Of a stretch of 64,000 nucleotides of DNA, positions 45,023 through 54,671 are shown one piece after another (positions within the stretch are counted from its first letter, which is position 1; each line of letters begins with the position of its first letter). The stretch is from Thermosediminibacteraceae bacterium (GTDB lineage: Bacteria > Bacillota > Thermosediminibacteria > Thermosediminibacterales > Thermosediminibacteraceae). Location of the stretch: positions 124,001 through 188,000 of the forward strand of contig JAKKUQ010000001.1 of assembly GCA_021890755.1 (NCBI GenBank), read 5' to 3'. The notes under the pieces were generated by a model. It worked only from the letters and a program-made list of their open reading frames with translations, did no database searches and was not told where the DNA came from. Position numbers and translations under genes: made by a program.

Positions 45023-46240
45023 CTAAAAATACTCTCTCAAGATGCGCTTTGCTTTTTCGAAAAAGCTCCGGGTATTTTTCTCCCTGACTTCGTCTCTCGC
45101 CACAAAAGATCTCTGTTTGAAGCCGTAATAAAGCAGTCCCAATGCCACGGTAAAGGTATGATCATAACCATACATATCTGTTTTTGCTGCCCTAACTGGA
45201 ATTCCAAGGATCTTTTGTGCTATTTCCAAAGCCCCCCTCATATGTAATAGACCACCACCGCATAAAACCACACCGGCAGCCAGTATTTCCTTGTAATTTA
45301 GATTTTTCAACTCTTTGTAGACCATAGATATAATTTCCTGAACTCTTGGTTCAACAATGGCTGCCAGTTCTCTTTGCGAAATTTTTCTCGAAAAAGGTTC
45401 ACCGATGCTCTGTATCTCTATATCCGGTTTATCTGATGAAAGGCTCACCATTGCGCAGGCATATTTTCTTTTTACCGCTTCCGCCTGCGAATAGGGTAAG
45501 CGAAGGCCAATCGCTATATCGTTGGTTATATAATCACCTCCAAGAGGAATTAGACTGTATAATTCTATATTGTCCCCGCGAAATACAGTGATTTCAGTGG
45601 TACCGGCGCCTACATCTACCAGGGCTACCCCCATATCTACCTCATCATCACTTAGCAATATTTCTTTAGCAGCTAATGATTTCAGCACGATACCTTCAAC
45701 TTCTAATCCGGATTTTTGAACACATCTTATTACATTTTGAATTGCCGTAAGCTGACCTGTTATTATACTTACTTCAGCCTCAAGCCGCGTACCAACCATG
45801 CCAACAGGGTCTCTTATACCGTCGCATCCGTCAACTATAAACTGCTTGGGAATTACTTCGATGATTTCGCGGTCGGGCGGGATCGCGATAATTCTGGAGG
45901 CCTGAAGTACCCTTTCAACATCGTGAAGCGTGATTTCTCTGTCGCTCCGCGGTATAGCCACGACACCTCGGTTATTGACTATACTCACATTACCGCCCGA
46001 AATTCCAACCAAAACGCCGCCTATCTTAGTATTGGACATCTGTTCAGCCTGGACAACAGCTTCTCCTATGCTGTGGACCATTGCTTCGATATTCACTATG
46101 TTTCCTTTTTTTATACCGGTAGTGGGTGCCACACCGTAACCTATTATATCTATATCACCGTTACGGGAAATTTCACCGATCATGCAGCATACTTTAGAAC
46201 TACCCAAGTCCAGGCTGGCCAGAATGCTGCTCCTCCCCAA
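45023..46240 (-). CDS. ftsA: Cell-division protein FtsA (actin-like membrane tether)
   Basis: Actin-family ATPase anchoring FtsZ to the membrane. 405 residues with phosphate-1 motif [13 protein letters not shown] near 10, the 1C domain SHS2 (about 85-165), phosphate-2 [13 protein letters not shown] near 205, adenosine motif [14 protein letters not shown] near 330, and a C-terminal amphipathic helix [13 protein letters not shown] that binds the membrane. The TTG start at 46240 is 5 nt after GGAGGTG. A gap of 82 nt before sbp holds only A/T-rich DNA. Confidence 0.96.
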   Translation of the reverse strand: MGRSSILASLDLGSSKVCCMIGEISRNGDIDIIGYGVAPTTGIKKGNIVNIEAMVHSIGEAVVQAEQMSNTKIGGVLVGISGGNVSIVNNRGVVAIPRSDREITLHDVERVLQASRIIAIPPDREIIEVIPKQFIVDGCDGIRDPVGMVGTRLEAEVSIITGQLTAIQNVIRCVQKSGLEVEGIVLKSLAAKEILLSDDEVDMGVALVDVGAGTTEITVFRGDNIELYSLIPLGGDYITNDIAIGLRLPYSQAEAVKRKYACAMVSLSSDKPDIEIQSIGEPFSRKISQRELAAIVEPRVQEIISMVYKELKNLNYKEILAAGVVLCGGGLLHMRGALEIAQKILGIPVRAAKTDMYGYDHTFTVALGLLYYGFKQRSFVARDEVREKNTRSFFEKAKRILREYF

Positions 46241-46322
46241 ATCTACACCTCCCCTCCCATGGGCAGGTTCTTTTTATAAATTCCACATCTAAAAAAAGAT
46301 TCCTTTTTTTTCAACAAATTTT

Positions 46323-46679
46323 TTAATCATTCTTTTTAAATAACCTGTCCAGCATACGGCGGCGTATAATTGCAAGGTTTTGGAAAATCCTTACTCCAAA
46401 AGCAAATATTGCGGCCATATAAATTGGAATGCCCAATTTATCACCTAAAAATGCAAGAAAACCTGCAAGTAGTGCGTTAATAAAGAATCCGGTTATAAAA
46501 ATGTCCACATCAAAATGGCCTTCACCTAAAGCTCTTAGCCCCCCAAAAACCGAATCTAAAGCTGCAAGAATAGCTATCGAAGCATAAGGAGCATAGCTTA
46601 TGGGTATATCCAAAGGGACCATTAATCCCACTATAATGCCCAAAATGAGTCCTACTATGGGAATTAACACTTTATTCAC
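46323..46679 (-). CDS. sbp: Small basic protein Sbp (DUF1290)
   Basis: Membrane protein of about 118 residues with three or four helices and a basic C-terminus (NLAIIRRRMLDRLFKK). Sequence DIPISYAPYASIAILAALDSVFGGLRA near 25-50 (shown in part) is the DUF1290 signature. It lies between the DUF881 gene and ftsA as in B. subtilis. Function unknown. Start is GTG at 46679 or GTG at 46670; the second has GGGTGA at better spacing. Confidence 0.9.
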   Translation of the reverse strand: MNKVLIPIVGLILGIIVGLMVPLDIPISYAPYASIAILAALDSVFGGLRALGEGHFDVDIFITGFFINALLAGFLAFLGDKLGIPIYMAAIFAFGVRIFQNLAIIRRRMLDRLFKKND

Positions 46680-47400
46680 CCGCCTTTACAGGCTTAAAAT
46701 ATTCAAATTTAATCGGCCCCGTATACGCAGGCATAATTATTTTATCTTGTCTTTTTATATTAACTTGAATTCCGAAAACTTGCAGCGACTCAATTATGCC
46801 TCCTCTCATTCTCAGGGAACTTTCTAAACTCTCCGGGTTTCCAATAGCCTGTATGACGAAAGGTGGTGCCATTCTCACCGAATTTATCATTATCGTGGGC
46901 CCCACGCACCTTATCTCTGAAGTTGCAATGATCCTCTGCCCGTTCACTGATACAGCTTCAGCGCCTGCTGCGAAAAGCTCATTTACTACTTTTAGAATAT
47001 CCTCGTCGTGAATTAAAAACAAATTCGGGTCTTCCCCTGACTGCTGTGGCAAGTTGCTGTCGTCCAATGTAATAACTATTCCTGGGCCAGTCCCTTCCAC
47101 AAGCCCAGCTGCTATGCGGGCTTTTTCCAGCTCTCTTTTCATAGCTTCTGTAACTTGACTTATATTTGCAGCTGAACTTTCATATTCGTTCAGCCTTTTT
47201 CTCAGTTCCGACAACTCCGCCCTTAGCTTTTCTCTCTCATCTATTACAGTTTTTAGTTCCATCGTAAGTTCCTGAATTCTCTGCAATGATGTCATTGCAC
47301 TCCCGCTTTTTTGAGTGCTTCTGAACTGAGCTACCAGCATTAGTCCCAATATAAAACATACAAGTGCTATAAGAATATTTCCTTTAAGTCTATTGTTCAA
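46672..47400 (-). CDS. DUF881 family protein (YlxW/YlxX-like)
   Basis: Protein of 242 residues: one N-terminal helix (about 7-25), a coiled coil (about 38-95), and the DUF881 domain (about 100-235) with GPGIVITLDDSN, LNELFAAGAEAVSVNGQRI-like VVNELFAAGAEAVSVN, and PFVIQAIGNPESLESSL. Outside the membrane. B. subtilis has two such genes here (ylxW, ylxX), this genome one. Function in division is unknown. TTG start after GGGGGAT; its start overlaps the divIB stop. Confidence 0.9.
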   Translation of the reverse strand: MNNRLKGNILIALVCFILGLMLVAQFRSTQKSGSAMTSLQRIQELTMELKTVIDEREKLRAELSELRKRLNEYESSAANISQVTEAMKRELEKARIAAGLVEGTGPGIVITLDDSNLPQQSGEDPNLFLIHDEDILKVVNELFAAGAEAVSVNGQRIIATSEIRCVGPTIMINSVRMAPPFVIQAIGNPESLESSLRMRGGIIESLQVFGIQVNIKRQDKIIMPAYTGPIKFEYFKPVKAGE

Positions 47401-48197
47401 TTATTTATCCCCCTTTCCCCCCGTTCATATGCTTTGAACACGGGCATTTCTCTGCTCAAGTCTATCAACCCTTTACCCCTTCCTCTTTTTCTCAAATCCT
47501 CCAACACTTCTTTTAACAGTATAAATTTTCTTTCTTCTATATCGTCTTCTTCGAGGTATATTTGAAAGCCATCTAAAGTATAAATAAAAAAAGATATTCC
47601 TTTCTGGTTATTTTCTATATGAATTTCTGAAAGCTCTAGCTTCATTGGATATAAAAATTTTACAACTTTCATTAATTTTTCCGTTAAATTCCGATCGCTA
47701 TTTATAGCTATAGGCTTTGCCTTTGCAGGACTTGTTATATCAAGTCCCGTTATGATTGGAACATTTAGTCCTTGTAGTTCCGACTCAATTTTCACAACAA
47801 CACCATTTGGATCGATCAAAACAAAACCTCCTAGATACGGCAGGGCAGCTGCGATTTCTCTTTCCTCCACACTTATTACCATTGTTCCGGGAAGTTTGAA
47901 TTTCACCCTCGCTTCCTTTACAGGAACTGTTTGCTTAATTTCTTCACTTATCAAAGCCGGTCTTATCATAAAAATATTTGTCCCTATATAGTGAGTAATT
48001 TGATTTAAAATTTCTGCATCGGGAATACTAGTATTGCCGATAATCTCAATTTTTTCCAGCTTAAACAAGGAGCTGGTAGCAGTCAGCATTATTGTAATTA
48101 TACATAAAAAAGTGAACAACCTCAATAGTACTTTATAATCAATTTTCCTCTTTTTTCCATATTCATATTGCCTAAATTGCTTTATATGACCCAGCAT
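47397..48197 (-). CDS. divIB: Cell-division protein DivIB/FtsQ
   Basis: Bitopic divisome protein of 266 residues: short basic cytoplasmic part (YGKKRKIDYK), one helix (about 26-46), POTRA domain (about 50-120, LEKIEIIGNTSIPDAEILNQI region), then the FtsQ/beta domain (EEREIAAALPYLGGFVLIDPNGVV near 121-145). It forms a complex with FtsL and DivIC to regulate FtsW and its PBP. Located after murA, 30 nt gap; overlaps the DUF881 gene by 4 nt. Confidence 0.92.
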   Translation of the reverse strand: MLGHIKQFRQYEYGKKRKIDYKVLLRLFTFLCIITIMLTATSSLFKLEKIEIIGNTSIPDAEILNQITHYIGTNIFMIRPALISEEIKQTVPVKEARVKFKLPGTMVISVEEREIAAALPYLGGFVLIDPNGVVVKIESELQGLNVPIITGLDITSPAKAKPIAINSDRNLTEKLMKVVKFLYPMKLELSEIHIENNQKGISFFIYTLDGFQIYLEEDDIEERKFILLKEVLEDLRKRGRGKGLIDLSREMPVFKAYERGERGINN

Positions 48198-48227
48198 GTC
48201 CTTTCTTCCTTTACAAAAAAGGGAGCT

Positions 48228-49490
48228 TTAATCTAAATTTTCAATTTTGGCTCCAAGAGTTCTGAGATTTTCGGCAAACCTTTCATATCCCCTTTCAATG
48301 TAAGAAATGCCTTCTACCACAGTTTTACCCTCAGCTGCAAGGCCCGCTATGACCAGAGCCGCGCCGGCTCTTAGATCTTTTGCTTCGACAGCGGCTCCGG
48401 TTAATTTCCTAACACCTTTAACTATTGCTGTGTTTCCATTTATCTTAATATCTGCTCCCATCCGCCTGAGTTCTTCAGCATGCTTAAAACGGTTTTCGAA
48501 AACCGTTTCGGTAATTATCGAAGTCCCCTCTGCAGTGGAAAGCAAAGCCATCATAGGCGCCTGCATGTCAGTGGGAAAACCTGGATATGGAAGAGTTCGT
48601 AGACTGTCTAGGGCCTTCAGTGGCCCATCCACCCATAGCTCTACTTTATCGTCCTTGCTTTTTATACTACAACCCATTTCCCGGAGTTTGGCCAGCACTG
48701 GTTCAATATGTTCTATGATAACGTTTTCCAGCACTATATTACCTCTGGTGGCTGCAGTCGCAGCAAGATATGTTCCAGCTGCAATCCTGTCGGGAATAAC
48801 GGTATAATCTTCTATAGGTTTCAAATCATCAATAGAGCAGCCTTCTATCTTAATGGTGTCGGTGCCTGCGCCTTTAATCCGGCACCCCATTTTGTTTAAG
48901 AAATTTTGAAGGTTAACTATCTCAGGTTCTTTTGCCGCATTTCTAATTACAGTTCTACCTTCTGCCAAAACAGCAGCCAGCATCAAGTTTTCTGTAGCAC
49001 CCACACTTGGAAAATCCAGGTGGATATTTGCACCTTTCAGCTTCTCAGTTTCAGCATAGATAAACCCGTGACTTTCTTTTATCTTTACACCCAGCGCTGC
49101 GAATCCCTTTAAGTGAAGGTCAATCGGCCGCGGACCTATCTCACAACCTCCGGGGTACGACACTTTTGCCTTTCCAAACCTTCCGAGCAGTGAGCCCATT
49201 AAAATTATAGAAGATCTCATTTTTCTCATTAGGTTTTCAGGTACTTCCCAACTGTTTACCTTACTGGTATCTATCGTCAATTCATTGCCGCTAAAATTAA
49301 TATCTGCTCCGAGTCTCGTCAATATATCTATCATAACGTGCACGTCTTTTATATCGGGCACATTTTTAATATGGCTCTTGTTGCAATTAAGAATAGTAGC
49401 TGCAATAATAGGAAGGCTTGCATTTTTAGACCCTTGGACCTTGAGCTTGCCGGAAAGTTTGGAGCCCCCCGTAATCACATAAGCCCCCAC
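48228..49490 (-). CDS. murA: UDP-N-acetylglucosamine 1-carboxyvinyltransferase
   Basis: First committed step of peptidoglycan synthesis: adds enolpyruvate to UDP-GlcNAc. 420 residues. N-terminus ITGGSKLSGKLKVQGSKNA near 6; active-site loop SYPGGCEIGPRPIDLHL near 110 keeps the cysteine that fosfomycin attacks; FPTDMQAPMMAL near 300; RAGAALVIAGL near 393. GTG at 49490 preferred, 5 nt after GGAGGTGA. The usual partner murB is not in this cluster, so step two must be encoded elsewhere. Confidence 0.97.
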   Translation of the reverse strand: MGAYVITGGSKLSGKLKVQGSKNASLPIIAATILNCNKSHIKNVPDIKDVHVMIDILTRLGADINFSGNELTIDTSKVNSWEVPENLMRKMRSSIILMGSLLGRFGKAKVSYPGGCEIGPRPIDLHLKGFAALGVKIKESHGFIYAETEKLKGANIHLDFPSVGATENLMLAAVLAEGRTVIRNAAKEPEIVNLQNFLNKMGCRIKGAGTDTIKIEGCSIDDLKPIEDYTVIPDRIAAGTYLAATAATRGNIVLENVIIEHIEPVLAKLREMGCSIKSKDDKVELWVDGPLKALDSLRTLPYPGFPTDMQAPMMALLSTAEGTSIITETVFENRFKHAEELRRMGADIKINGNTAIVKGVRKLTGAAVEAKDLRAGAALVIAGLAAEGKTVVEGISYIERGYERFAENLRTLGAKIENLD

Positions 49491-49518
49491 ACAATTCACC
49501 TCCGGTAAAATTACCGGG

Positions 49519-50901
49519 TCACGCGTACATCGCCTTAAGCTTTCTTACCGTATCATAAGCCACTGTATATATGTCGCCTGCTCCGATGGTAAATACAAAG
49601 TCCCCGCGTGAGGCTTTTTGAACTATATAATCCGGTATCTCGCCCTTATCATCGATGTAAATAACCTTTTTACCCTTGCGCTTCAATGCTTCTACAATCA
49701 ACATAGATGAAACACCATCAATTGGTTCTTCTCCGGCACTGAAAATGCGCGTCACTATTACTTCATCGGCATCATCAAATGCATTTCCGAACTCTTCTGC
49801 TAAGATTTTAGTTCTTGTGTACCGGTGTGGTTGGAAGATGGCAAAAAGTTTTTTAGGGTTAAGCAGTCTTGCAGCTCTAAGGGTAGCTTTGATTTCTGTG
49901 GGATGGTGAGCATAATCATCAATAACCTTTACACCGCCAACATCTCCAATAATCTGAAATCGGCGCTTTACCCCTCGAAATACTTTCAAAGCGTTGGCAA
50001 TATCCTCAATATTTAGGCCCAGTCGATGCCCCACCGCAACAGCTGCTGTTGCATTATATATATTATGCATTCCGGGCACATTGAGTTCCAGATCACCCAA
50101 TAGTTCATCCTTGTAGTATACTTCAAATTTTGAACAGACACCATTTACATTTGTCGAGATGTTTTTCGGCATGTAATCAGCGGGATAATTAATCCCGTAA
50201 GTAAAGTAATTCACATTAATGCCTTTCATTATATCCCTTACGTGTTCATTGTCGGTACAGAGCAAAGCAAAACCGTCTTTTTTAATGCCCGTTACAAAGC
50301 TCCTGTATGCTTCTTTCATCACGTCCATATTTTTATAGTAATCCAAGTGATCGTTTTCTATATTAGTTACCACAGCTATATAAGGGTTGAGCTTCAAAAA
50401 TGAGCCGTCGCTTTCATCGGCTTCGGCTACCATGTAATCTCCTTTTCCGAGGGTTGCATTACCTCCTATATCGTTTAGTTCACCACCGATTACTACAGTA
50501 GGATCCATCCCGCTTTTTTCAAGTACTAAAGAAATCATCGATGTGGTGGTTGTTTTCCCATGAGCTCCCGTAACTGCTATTCCTTTTTTTTGAGACATCA
50601 GCAGGCTTAGCACATCTGCCCGGTGCATAACCGGTATGTTTTCTTTGATTGCTTGTACGTACTCCGGATTGTTCGGTGGTATAGCAGAAGACACCACCAC
50701 AAGATCTGCTCCTTTTACATTTTCAGCATTGTGTCCTATAAAGACCTTAGCACCCATTTTTTTTAACCGATCCAACGACTCAGAATACTTAAGGTCGGAA
50801 CCTGAAACGTCATACCCCAATTCTTTTACTATTTTTGCTATTCCACTCATTCCAGCGCCACCGATACCTATAAAATGAATGCGCTTGAAATTACCCAGCA
50901 A
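49519..50901 (-). CDS. murC: UDP-N-acetylmuramate-L-alanine ligase
   Basis: Mur ligase adding L-alanine to UDP-MurNAc. 460 residues in three domains: UDP-binding N-domain (IHFIGIGGAGMSGIAKI near 8), ATP P-loop VTGAHGKTTTTSM near 110, ENDHLDYY near 185, and C-domain with DDYAHHPTEIKATL near 338. The start is TTG at 50901, 9 nt after AAGGAG. A 161-nt gap separates it from murG and contains an inverted repeat (50965-50992), so it may have its own promoter. Confidence 0.97.
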   Translation of the reverse strand: MLGNFKRIHFIGIGGAGMSGIAKIVKELGYDVSGSDLKYSESLDRLKKMGAKVFIGHNAENVKGADLVVVSSAIPPNNPEYVQAIKENIPVMHRADVLSLLMSQKKGIAVTGAHGKTTTTSMISLVLEKSGMDPTVVIGGELNDIGGNATLGKGDYMVAEADESDGSFLKLNPYIAVVTNIENDHLDYYKNMDVMKEAYRSFVTGIKKDGFALLCTDNEHVRDIMKGINVNYFTYGINYPADYMPKNISTNVNGVCSKFEVYYKDELLGDLELNVPGMHNIYNATAAVAVGHRLGLNIEDIANALKVFRGVKRRFQIIGDVGGVKVIDDYAHHPTEIKATLRAARLLNPKKLFAIFQPHRYTRTKILAEEFGNAFDDADEVIVTRIFSAGEEPIDGVSSMLIVEALKRKGKKVIYIDDKGEIPDYIVQKASRGDFVFTIGAGDIYTVAYDTVRKLKAMYA

Positions 50902-50964
50902 GTTTGGTCTCTCCTTCCACCAATCCAGTATCGATTTTGAAATCAGGGAATACTATATATTATG

Positions 50965-50992
50965 CCGAAAGTTTAACATGTGTTACTTTCGG
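50965..50992. repeat. Inverted repeat between murG and murC
   Basis: Arms CCGAAAGT (50965-50972) and ACTTTCGG (50985-50992) with a 12-nt loop that itself is nearly palindromic. On the minus strand no T run follows, so it is not a normal terminator for murG; on the plus strand TTTTG follows. It is in the only sizeable gap of the dcw cluster and may be an operator or an mRNA processing hairpin for murC. Confidence 0.5.
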
Positions 50993-51062
50993 TTTTGTAC
51001 AAGGATACTGCAATTTTATATTACCACAGGTTAAGAATTATATGAAATATATAAGGAAAATC

Positions 51063-52175
51063 TTAGTTCAAAAGAACGACAATTTCATCCAAAATTCTAT
51101 CCAATGCATCGGTCTTTCCTAACCTTTTGCTGGCAAGGGACATCTGATCGAGTCTATTTTTGTCAAATATCAAATCTATAATCGCGCTGTAAAGCACTTG
51201 GCCTCTGAGGTCCCAATCATTGACGACAACGGCCGCGCCGTTTTTCTCCATAAATCGAGCGTTGTAGTCCTGATGCCGACCGGCAGCGGTGGGCAAAGGA
51301 ACAAGGATGGCAGGTTTCCCTGCGGCTGTCAATTCAGCTATTGTAATAGCTCCTGCCCTTGAAACCACAAGGTCTGCTGCAGCTATAACATTGTGCATTT
51401 CGTAAACATAAGGCCTTATTTTAATGTGCCCGAGATTAAGAGGATTTATTCCTTTATCTTCCAGCTCCCGGATAAAACTCTCGTAATTTTTTTTGCCCGT
51501 GATGTGGAAAAGCTGGAAACTGCTGTCGTCTTTTATTCTCTCAATAAGTTCCAATACAGCCTCATTAAGCCTCTTCGCGCCCTGGCTTCCTCCGAAAGAA
51601 AGCACCACTGGCTTTTCTATATCCAAATCTAGTTCTGCTTTTGCCTTCATCTTATCGGTATAAATAATTTCGGGCCTTACGGGGTTTCCGGTTACTACCA
51701 CTTTTTTCCTGGGAAAATATTTTATGGAATCCGAAAAACTTACGGCAATTTTATCCACAAACCGCGAGAGGATCCTGTTAGTGACTCCGGGCTTTACATT
51801 TTGTTCATGGATAAAGGTTGGAATGTTAAGCATTGAAGCAAAAAAAACAACGGGGCCTGCCACATAACCACCAGTACCTACAACCAGGTCTGGTTTTTCT
51901 TTTTTCAAAAAAATAAGGGATTCTATTCCGCCTAGGATCGTTTCCCTTATTGTCACAAGGTTTGACAAAGATAATTGTCTTTTAAACCCTTTTGCCCTTA
52001 TCTTTTTTAGCTTAAAACCCGCTTTGGGCACAAGGTCACTTTCCAATCCCTTCTCGGTTCCAACAAAAAGTATTTCCATGTCGGGAAACCTTTTTTTCAA
52101 TCCTTGACCTATTGCTATCGCCGGATAGATATGTCCACCTGTTCCTCCACCTGCGATTATTACTTTTCTTGCCAT
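51063..52175 (-). CDS. murG: UDP-GlcNAc:lipid I N-acetylglucosaminyltransferase MurG
   Basis: Peripheral GT-B enzyme making lipid II from lipid I. 370 residues: first glycine loop GGGTGGHIYPAIAIG near 8, second GTGGYVAGPVV near 100, sugar-nucleotide site SFGGSQGAKRLNEAV near 192, and C-terminal SRAGAITIAELTAAGKPAILVPLPTAAGRHQ region near 262-290. GGAGG precedes the ATG. Two nt after ftsW. Confidence 0.97.
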   Translation of the reverse strand: MARKVIIAGGGTGGHIYPAIAIGQGLKKRFPDMEILFVGTEKGLESDLVPKAGFKLKKIRAKGFKRQLSLSNLVTIRETILGGIESLIFLKKEKPDLVVGTGGYVAGPVVFFASMLNIPTFIHEQNVKPGVTNRILSRFVDKIAVSFSDSIKYFPRKKVVVTGNPVRPEIIYTDKMKAKAELDLDIEKPVVLSFGGSQGAKRLNEAVLELIERIKDDSSFQLFHITGKKNYESFIRELEDKGINPLNLGHIKIRPYVYEMHNVIAAADLVVSRAGAITIAELTAAGKPAILVPLPTAAGRHQDYNARFMEKNGAAVVVNDWDLRGQVLYSAIIDLIFDKNRLDQMSLASKRLGKTDALDRILDEIVVLLN

Positions 52176-52176
52176 C

Positions 52177-53280
52177 TTATTTTGCCTCCGAATACCTGGT
52201 TATATTTAATAAAATACCTACCTCAGCCAGCGTTATAGAAAGCGACGATCCCCCGTAACTAATGAAAGGGAGAGGCATCCCAGTAGCAGGCATGGATGCA
52301 GTTACAACCGCTACGTGAATTAAAAATTGGAAGGCTATAAGGCTTGTTATGCCTGTAGCCATAAACTTACCGAAAAGGTCAGGAGCCAGCAAGGCTGCTT
52401 TGTACCCTCGCCAAATGAACACGGTAAACAAGATTATTACAAAAACTGCTCCCAGAAAACCAAGTTCTTCTCCTATTATAGCAAAGATAAAATCAGTTTG
52501 AGGCTCGGGAAGGTAAAAAAATTTCTGCCTGCTCTGTCCTAGGCCCATTCCAATTAACCCTCCAGCCCCGAGGGCATATAGTGATTGGATAATATTATAA
52601 CCTTTCCCGCGAATATCTTCCCAAGGGTTCAGGAAAGATAATAATCTTACCATCCTATAAGGTTCTATAATAATTAACGCCATTACCAAGATAAGACCTA
52701 CTGCTCCCAGGAAAAGCATGTGTGATATGCTGGCTCCAGCCACAAATATCATAACCATCGAAATCATAGCGATGAGCACAGCTGCGCTCAAATGAGGTTC
52801 AATAACTACAAGCCCGCAAGTTAGCCCGGTAATGAGCAAAAGTGGGAGTACCCCTTTTATAAAGCTTTTTATATCCTCCTTTTTGCGCTCAAGTGCACAG
52901 GAAAGGTAAATAACCATGCCAAGTTTTGCAATTTCTGATGGCTGGATGCTGAAAGAACCTATCCCGATCCAGCGCCTTGCCTCGTTAATCTTCATACCTA
53001 TTCCTGGAATTAAAACTAATATAAGAAGCACGTACATTACGATTAGAATCGCTTTTTCGTATTTCTTGATCTGCCAGTAATCGTAATTCATAAAATATAC
53101 CATAGCTATTAGGCCTAAAAAGGCAGCTATCAATTGCCTTTTTAGAAAATACAGGCTATCTTTGTGGACATAATATGCCCATACACTGCTGGAACTAAAT
53201 ACCATTATTATCCCAAAACATAAAAGCACAAGAACTGTTAACATAATCGTAAAATCAGGAGGCTTGCGGTACCTCACCAT
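52177..53280 (-). CDS. ftsW: SEDS glycosyltransferase FtsW
   Basis: Polytopic SEDS-family peptidoglycan polymerase of the divisome, working with its class B PBP (SpoVD here). About 367 residues and ten helices. Family marks: the extracellular loop GSFSIQPSEIAKLGMVIYL near 112, GLGQSRQKFFYLPEPQTDFIFAIIGEELGF near 245-275, GMPLPFISYGGSSLS near 335. ATG at 53280 follows AGAGG. SpoVE, the sporulation paralogue, has the same sequence pattern; position in dcw is compatible with either. Confidence 0.95.
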   Translation of the reverse strand: MVRYRKPPDFTIMLTVLVLLCFGIIMVFSSSSVWAYYVHKDSLYFLKRQLIAAFLGLIAMVYFMNYDYWQIKKYEKAILIVMYVLLILVLIPGIGMKINEARRWIGIGSFSIQPSEIAKLGMVIYLSCALERKKEDIKSFIKGVLPLLLITGLTCGLVVIEPHLSAAVLIAMISMVMIFVAGASISHMLFLGAVGLILVMALIIIEPYRMVRLLSFLNPWEDIRGKGYNIIQSLYALGAGGLIGMGLGQSRQKFFYLPEPQTDFIFAIIGEELGFLGAVFVIILFTVFIWRGYKAALLAPDLFGKFMATGITSLIAFQFLIHVAVVTASMPATGMPLPFISYGGSSLSITLAEVGILLNITRYSEAK

Positions 53281-53292
53281 CAACACCTCTTT

Positions 53293-54651
53293 TTATCTCT
53301 TAAGCGAGCGCACCGCTTCTTTAAAAACCCGCCCGCGCTCTTCGAAACTGGAAAACATATCCCAGCTTGCACAAGCCGGTGAAAGCAGCACCGTATCCCC
53401 CGGCTCGGCAGATTTTTTAGCAATCTTCACCGCTTCATACATCGATGAGGCTTTCTCTACCTCGAAAAAACCTTCCCCTCTTGCAGTTTGTTCGATCTGA
53501 TCAGCGGTTTCCCCTATAAGCACAACTTTTTTCACTTTGCCGAAAAAGGACCTAACAAAGGGCCTAAAATCCACCTTTTTATCGTAACCTCCAGCTATAA
53601 GTATTACAGGACCTTCTACAGCCTCCAATGCTTTAATAGCCGCATCAGGATTTGTTCCTTTTGAATCGTTTATAAACTTTACACCGTCTATTGTGTCAAC
53701 ATATTCCAGACGATGCTCTACTCCTCTGAAATCTTTAAGGGTCTCGGCAAGGTTATTCAGATTTGTTTTCGTGATCCATGCTACTGCTACAGCCGCGAGG
53801 GCGTTTTCTAAATTATGCGAACCTTTAATTCCCAGTTCCTTTGCCTCCAAAATTGGATAAATAGCCCCGTTTTCCTTTATGACGATTACTCCGTTTTTTA
53901 CATAAACGCCTTTTGAGAGCTCTTCTTTTCTACTAAAAAATACCACCTTGCTCCTTGCTCTTTTTGCCAGCGTGGACACAATCGGATCGTCGTAATTTAA
54001 TACCGCGAAGTCTCCTTCATCTTGATTTTCCAAAATCCTTGCTTTAGCTTCTATGTAGTTCTCGAATGTCTTATGGCGATTGAGGTGGTCTTCGGTTATA
54101 TTCAAAATAACGCTTACTTTTGGTTTGAAGTATAATATATTCTCAAGTTGGAAGCTGCTAACTTCGACTACAATGTAATCCTTTTGACCGTTTTTGTCAG
54201 CCTCCTGTATCAGCGGTGTTCCAATATTCCCAGCCACAGCAATATTTTTTCCGTCATTTTTCAGTATTTCTCCTATGAGAGTGGTCGTGGTCGTCTTACC
54301 GTTGGTGCCTGTTACTGCAATTATTGGGGCCTTCGTAAACCAATATCCAAGTTCCAATTCGCTCACAACTAGAATACCCCTTCTTTTAGCTTCATCAAGG
54401 AGGGGAATGTCACTGGGCACCCCTGGACTTACTACAATTAGATCGATATCGGCAAGTAGCGACAAAGGATGGTCACCAAAGACTAATTCTATGCCTAGTG
54501 GACTTAATTTATCTATAGCCTCTTTCATTTCTTCTTTTGGCCTTATGTCGTTGGCGGTAACTTTTGCTCCCATTTCCGAAAGCTCAACCGCCGCAGCTAT
54601 TCCACTTCTTGCAAGCCCTATTACTAAAACCTTTTTACCCCTTAATTCCAT
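53293..54651 (-). CDS. murD: UDP-N-acetylmuramoylalanine-D-glutamate ligase
   Basis: Mur ligase adding D-glutamate. 452 residues: N-domain VLVIGLARSGIAAA near 8, ATP P-loop VTGTNGKTTTTTLIGE near 113, ITEDHLNRH near 187, DSKGTNPDAAIKAL near 325 and LLSPACASWDMF near 425. GAGGGTAA precedes the ATG. Placed between mraY (20 nt gap) and ftsW, the common order. Confidence 0.97.
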   Translation of the reverse strand: MELRGKKVLVIGLARSGIAAAVELSEMGAKVTANDIRPKEEMKEAIDKLSPLGIELVFGDHPLSLLADIDLIVVSPGVPSDIPLLDEAKRRGILVVSELELGYWFTKAPIIAVTGTNGKTTTTTLIGEILKNDGKNIAVAGNIGTPLIQEADKNGQKDYIVVEVSSFQLENILYFKPKVSVILNITEDHLNRHKTFENYIEAKARILENQDEGDFAVLNYDDPIVSTLAKRARSKVVFFSRKEELSKGVYVKNGVIVIKENGAIYPILEAKELGIKGSHNLENALAAVAVAWITKTNLNNLAETLKDFRGVEHRLEYVDTIDGVKFINDSKGTNPDAAIKALEAVEGPVILIAGGYDKKVDFRPFVRSFFGKVKKVVLIGETADQIEQTARGEGFFEVEKASSMYEAVKIAKKSAEPGDTVLLSPACASWDMFSSFEERGRVFKEAVRSLKR

Positions 54652-54671
54652 TATTTACCCTCCCGAAGCAT

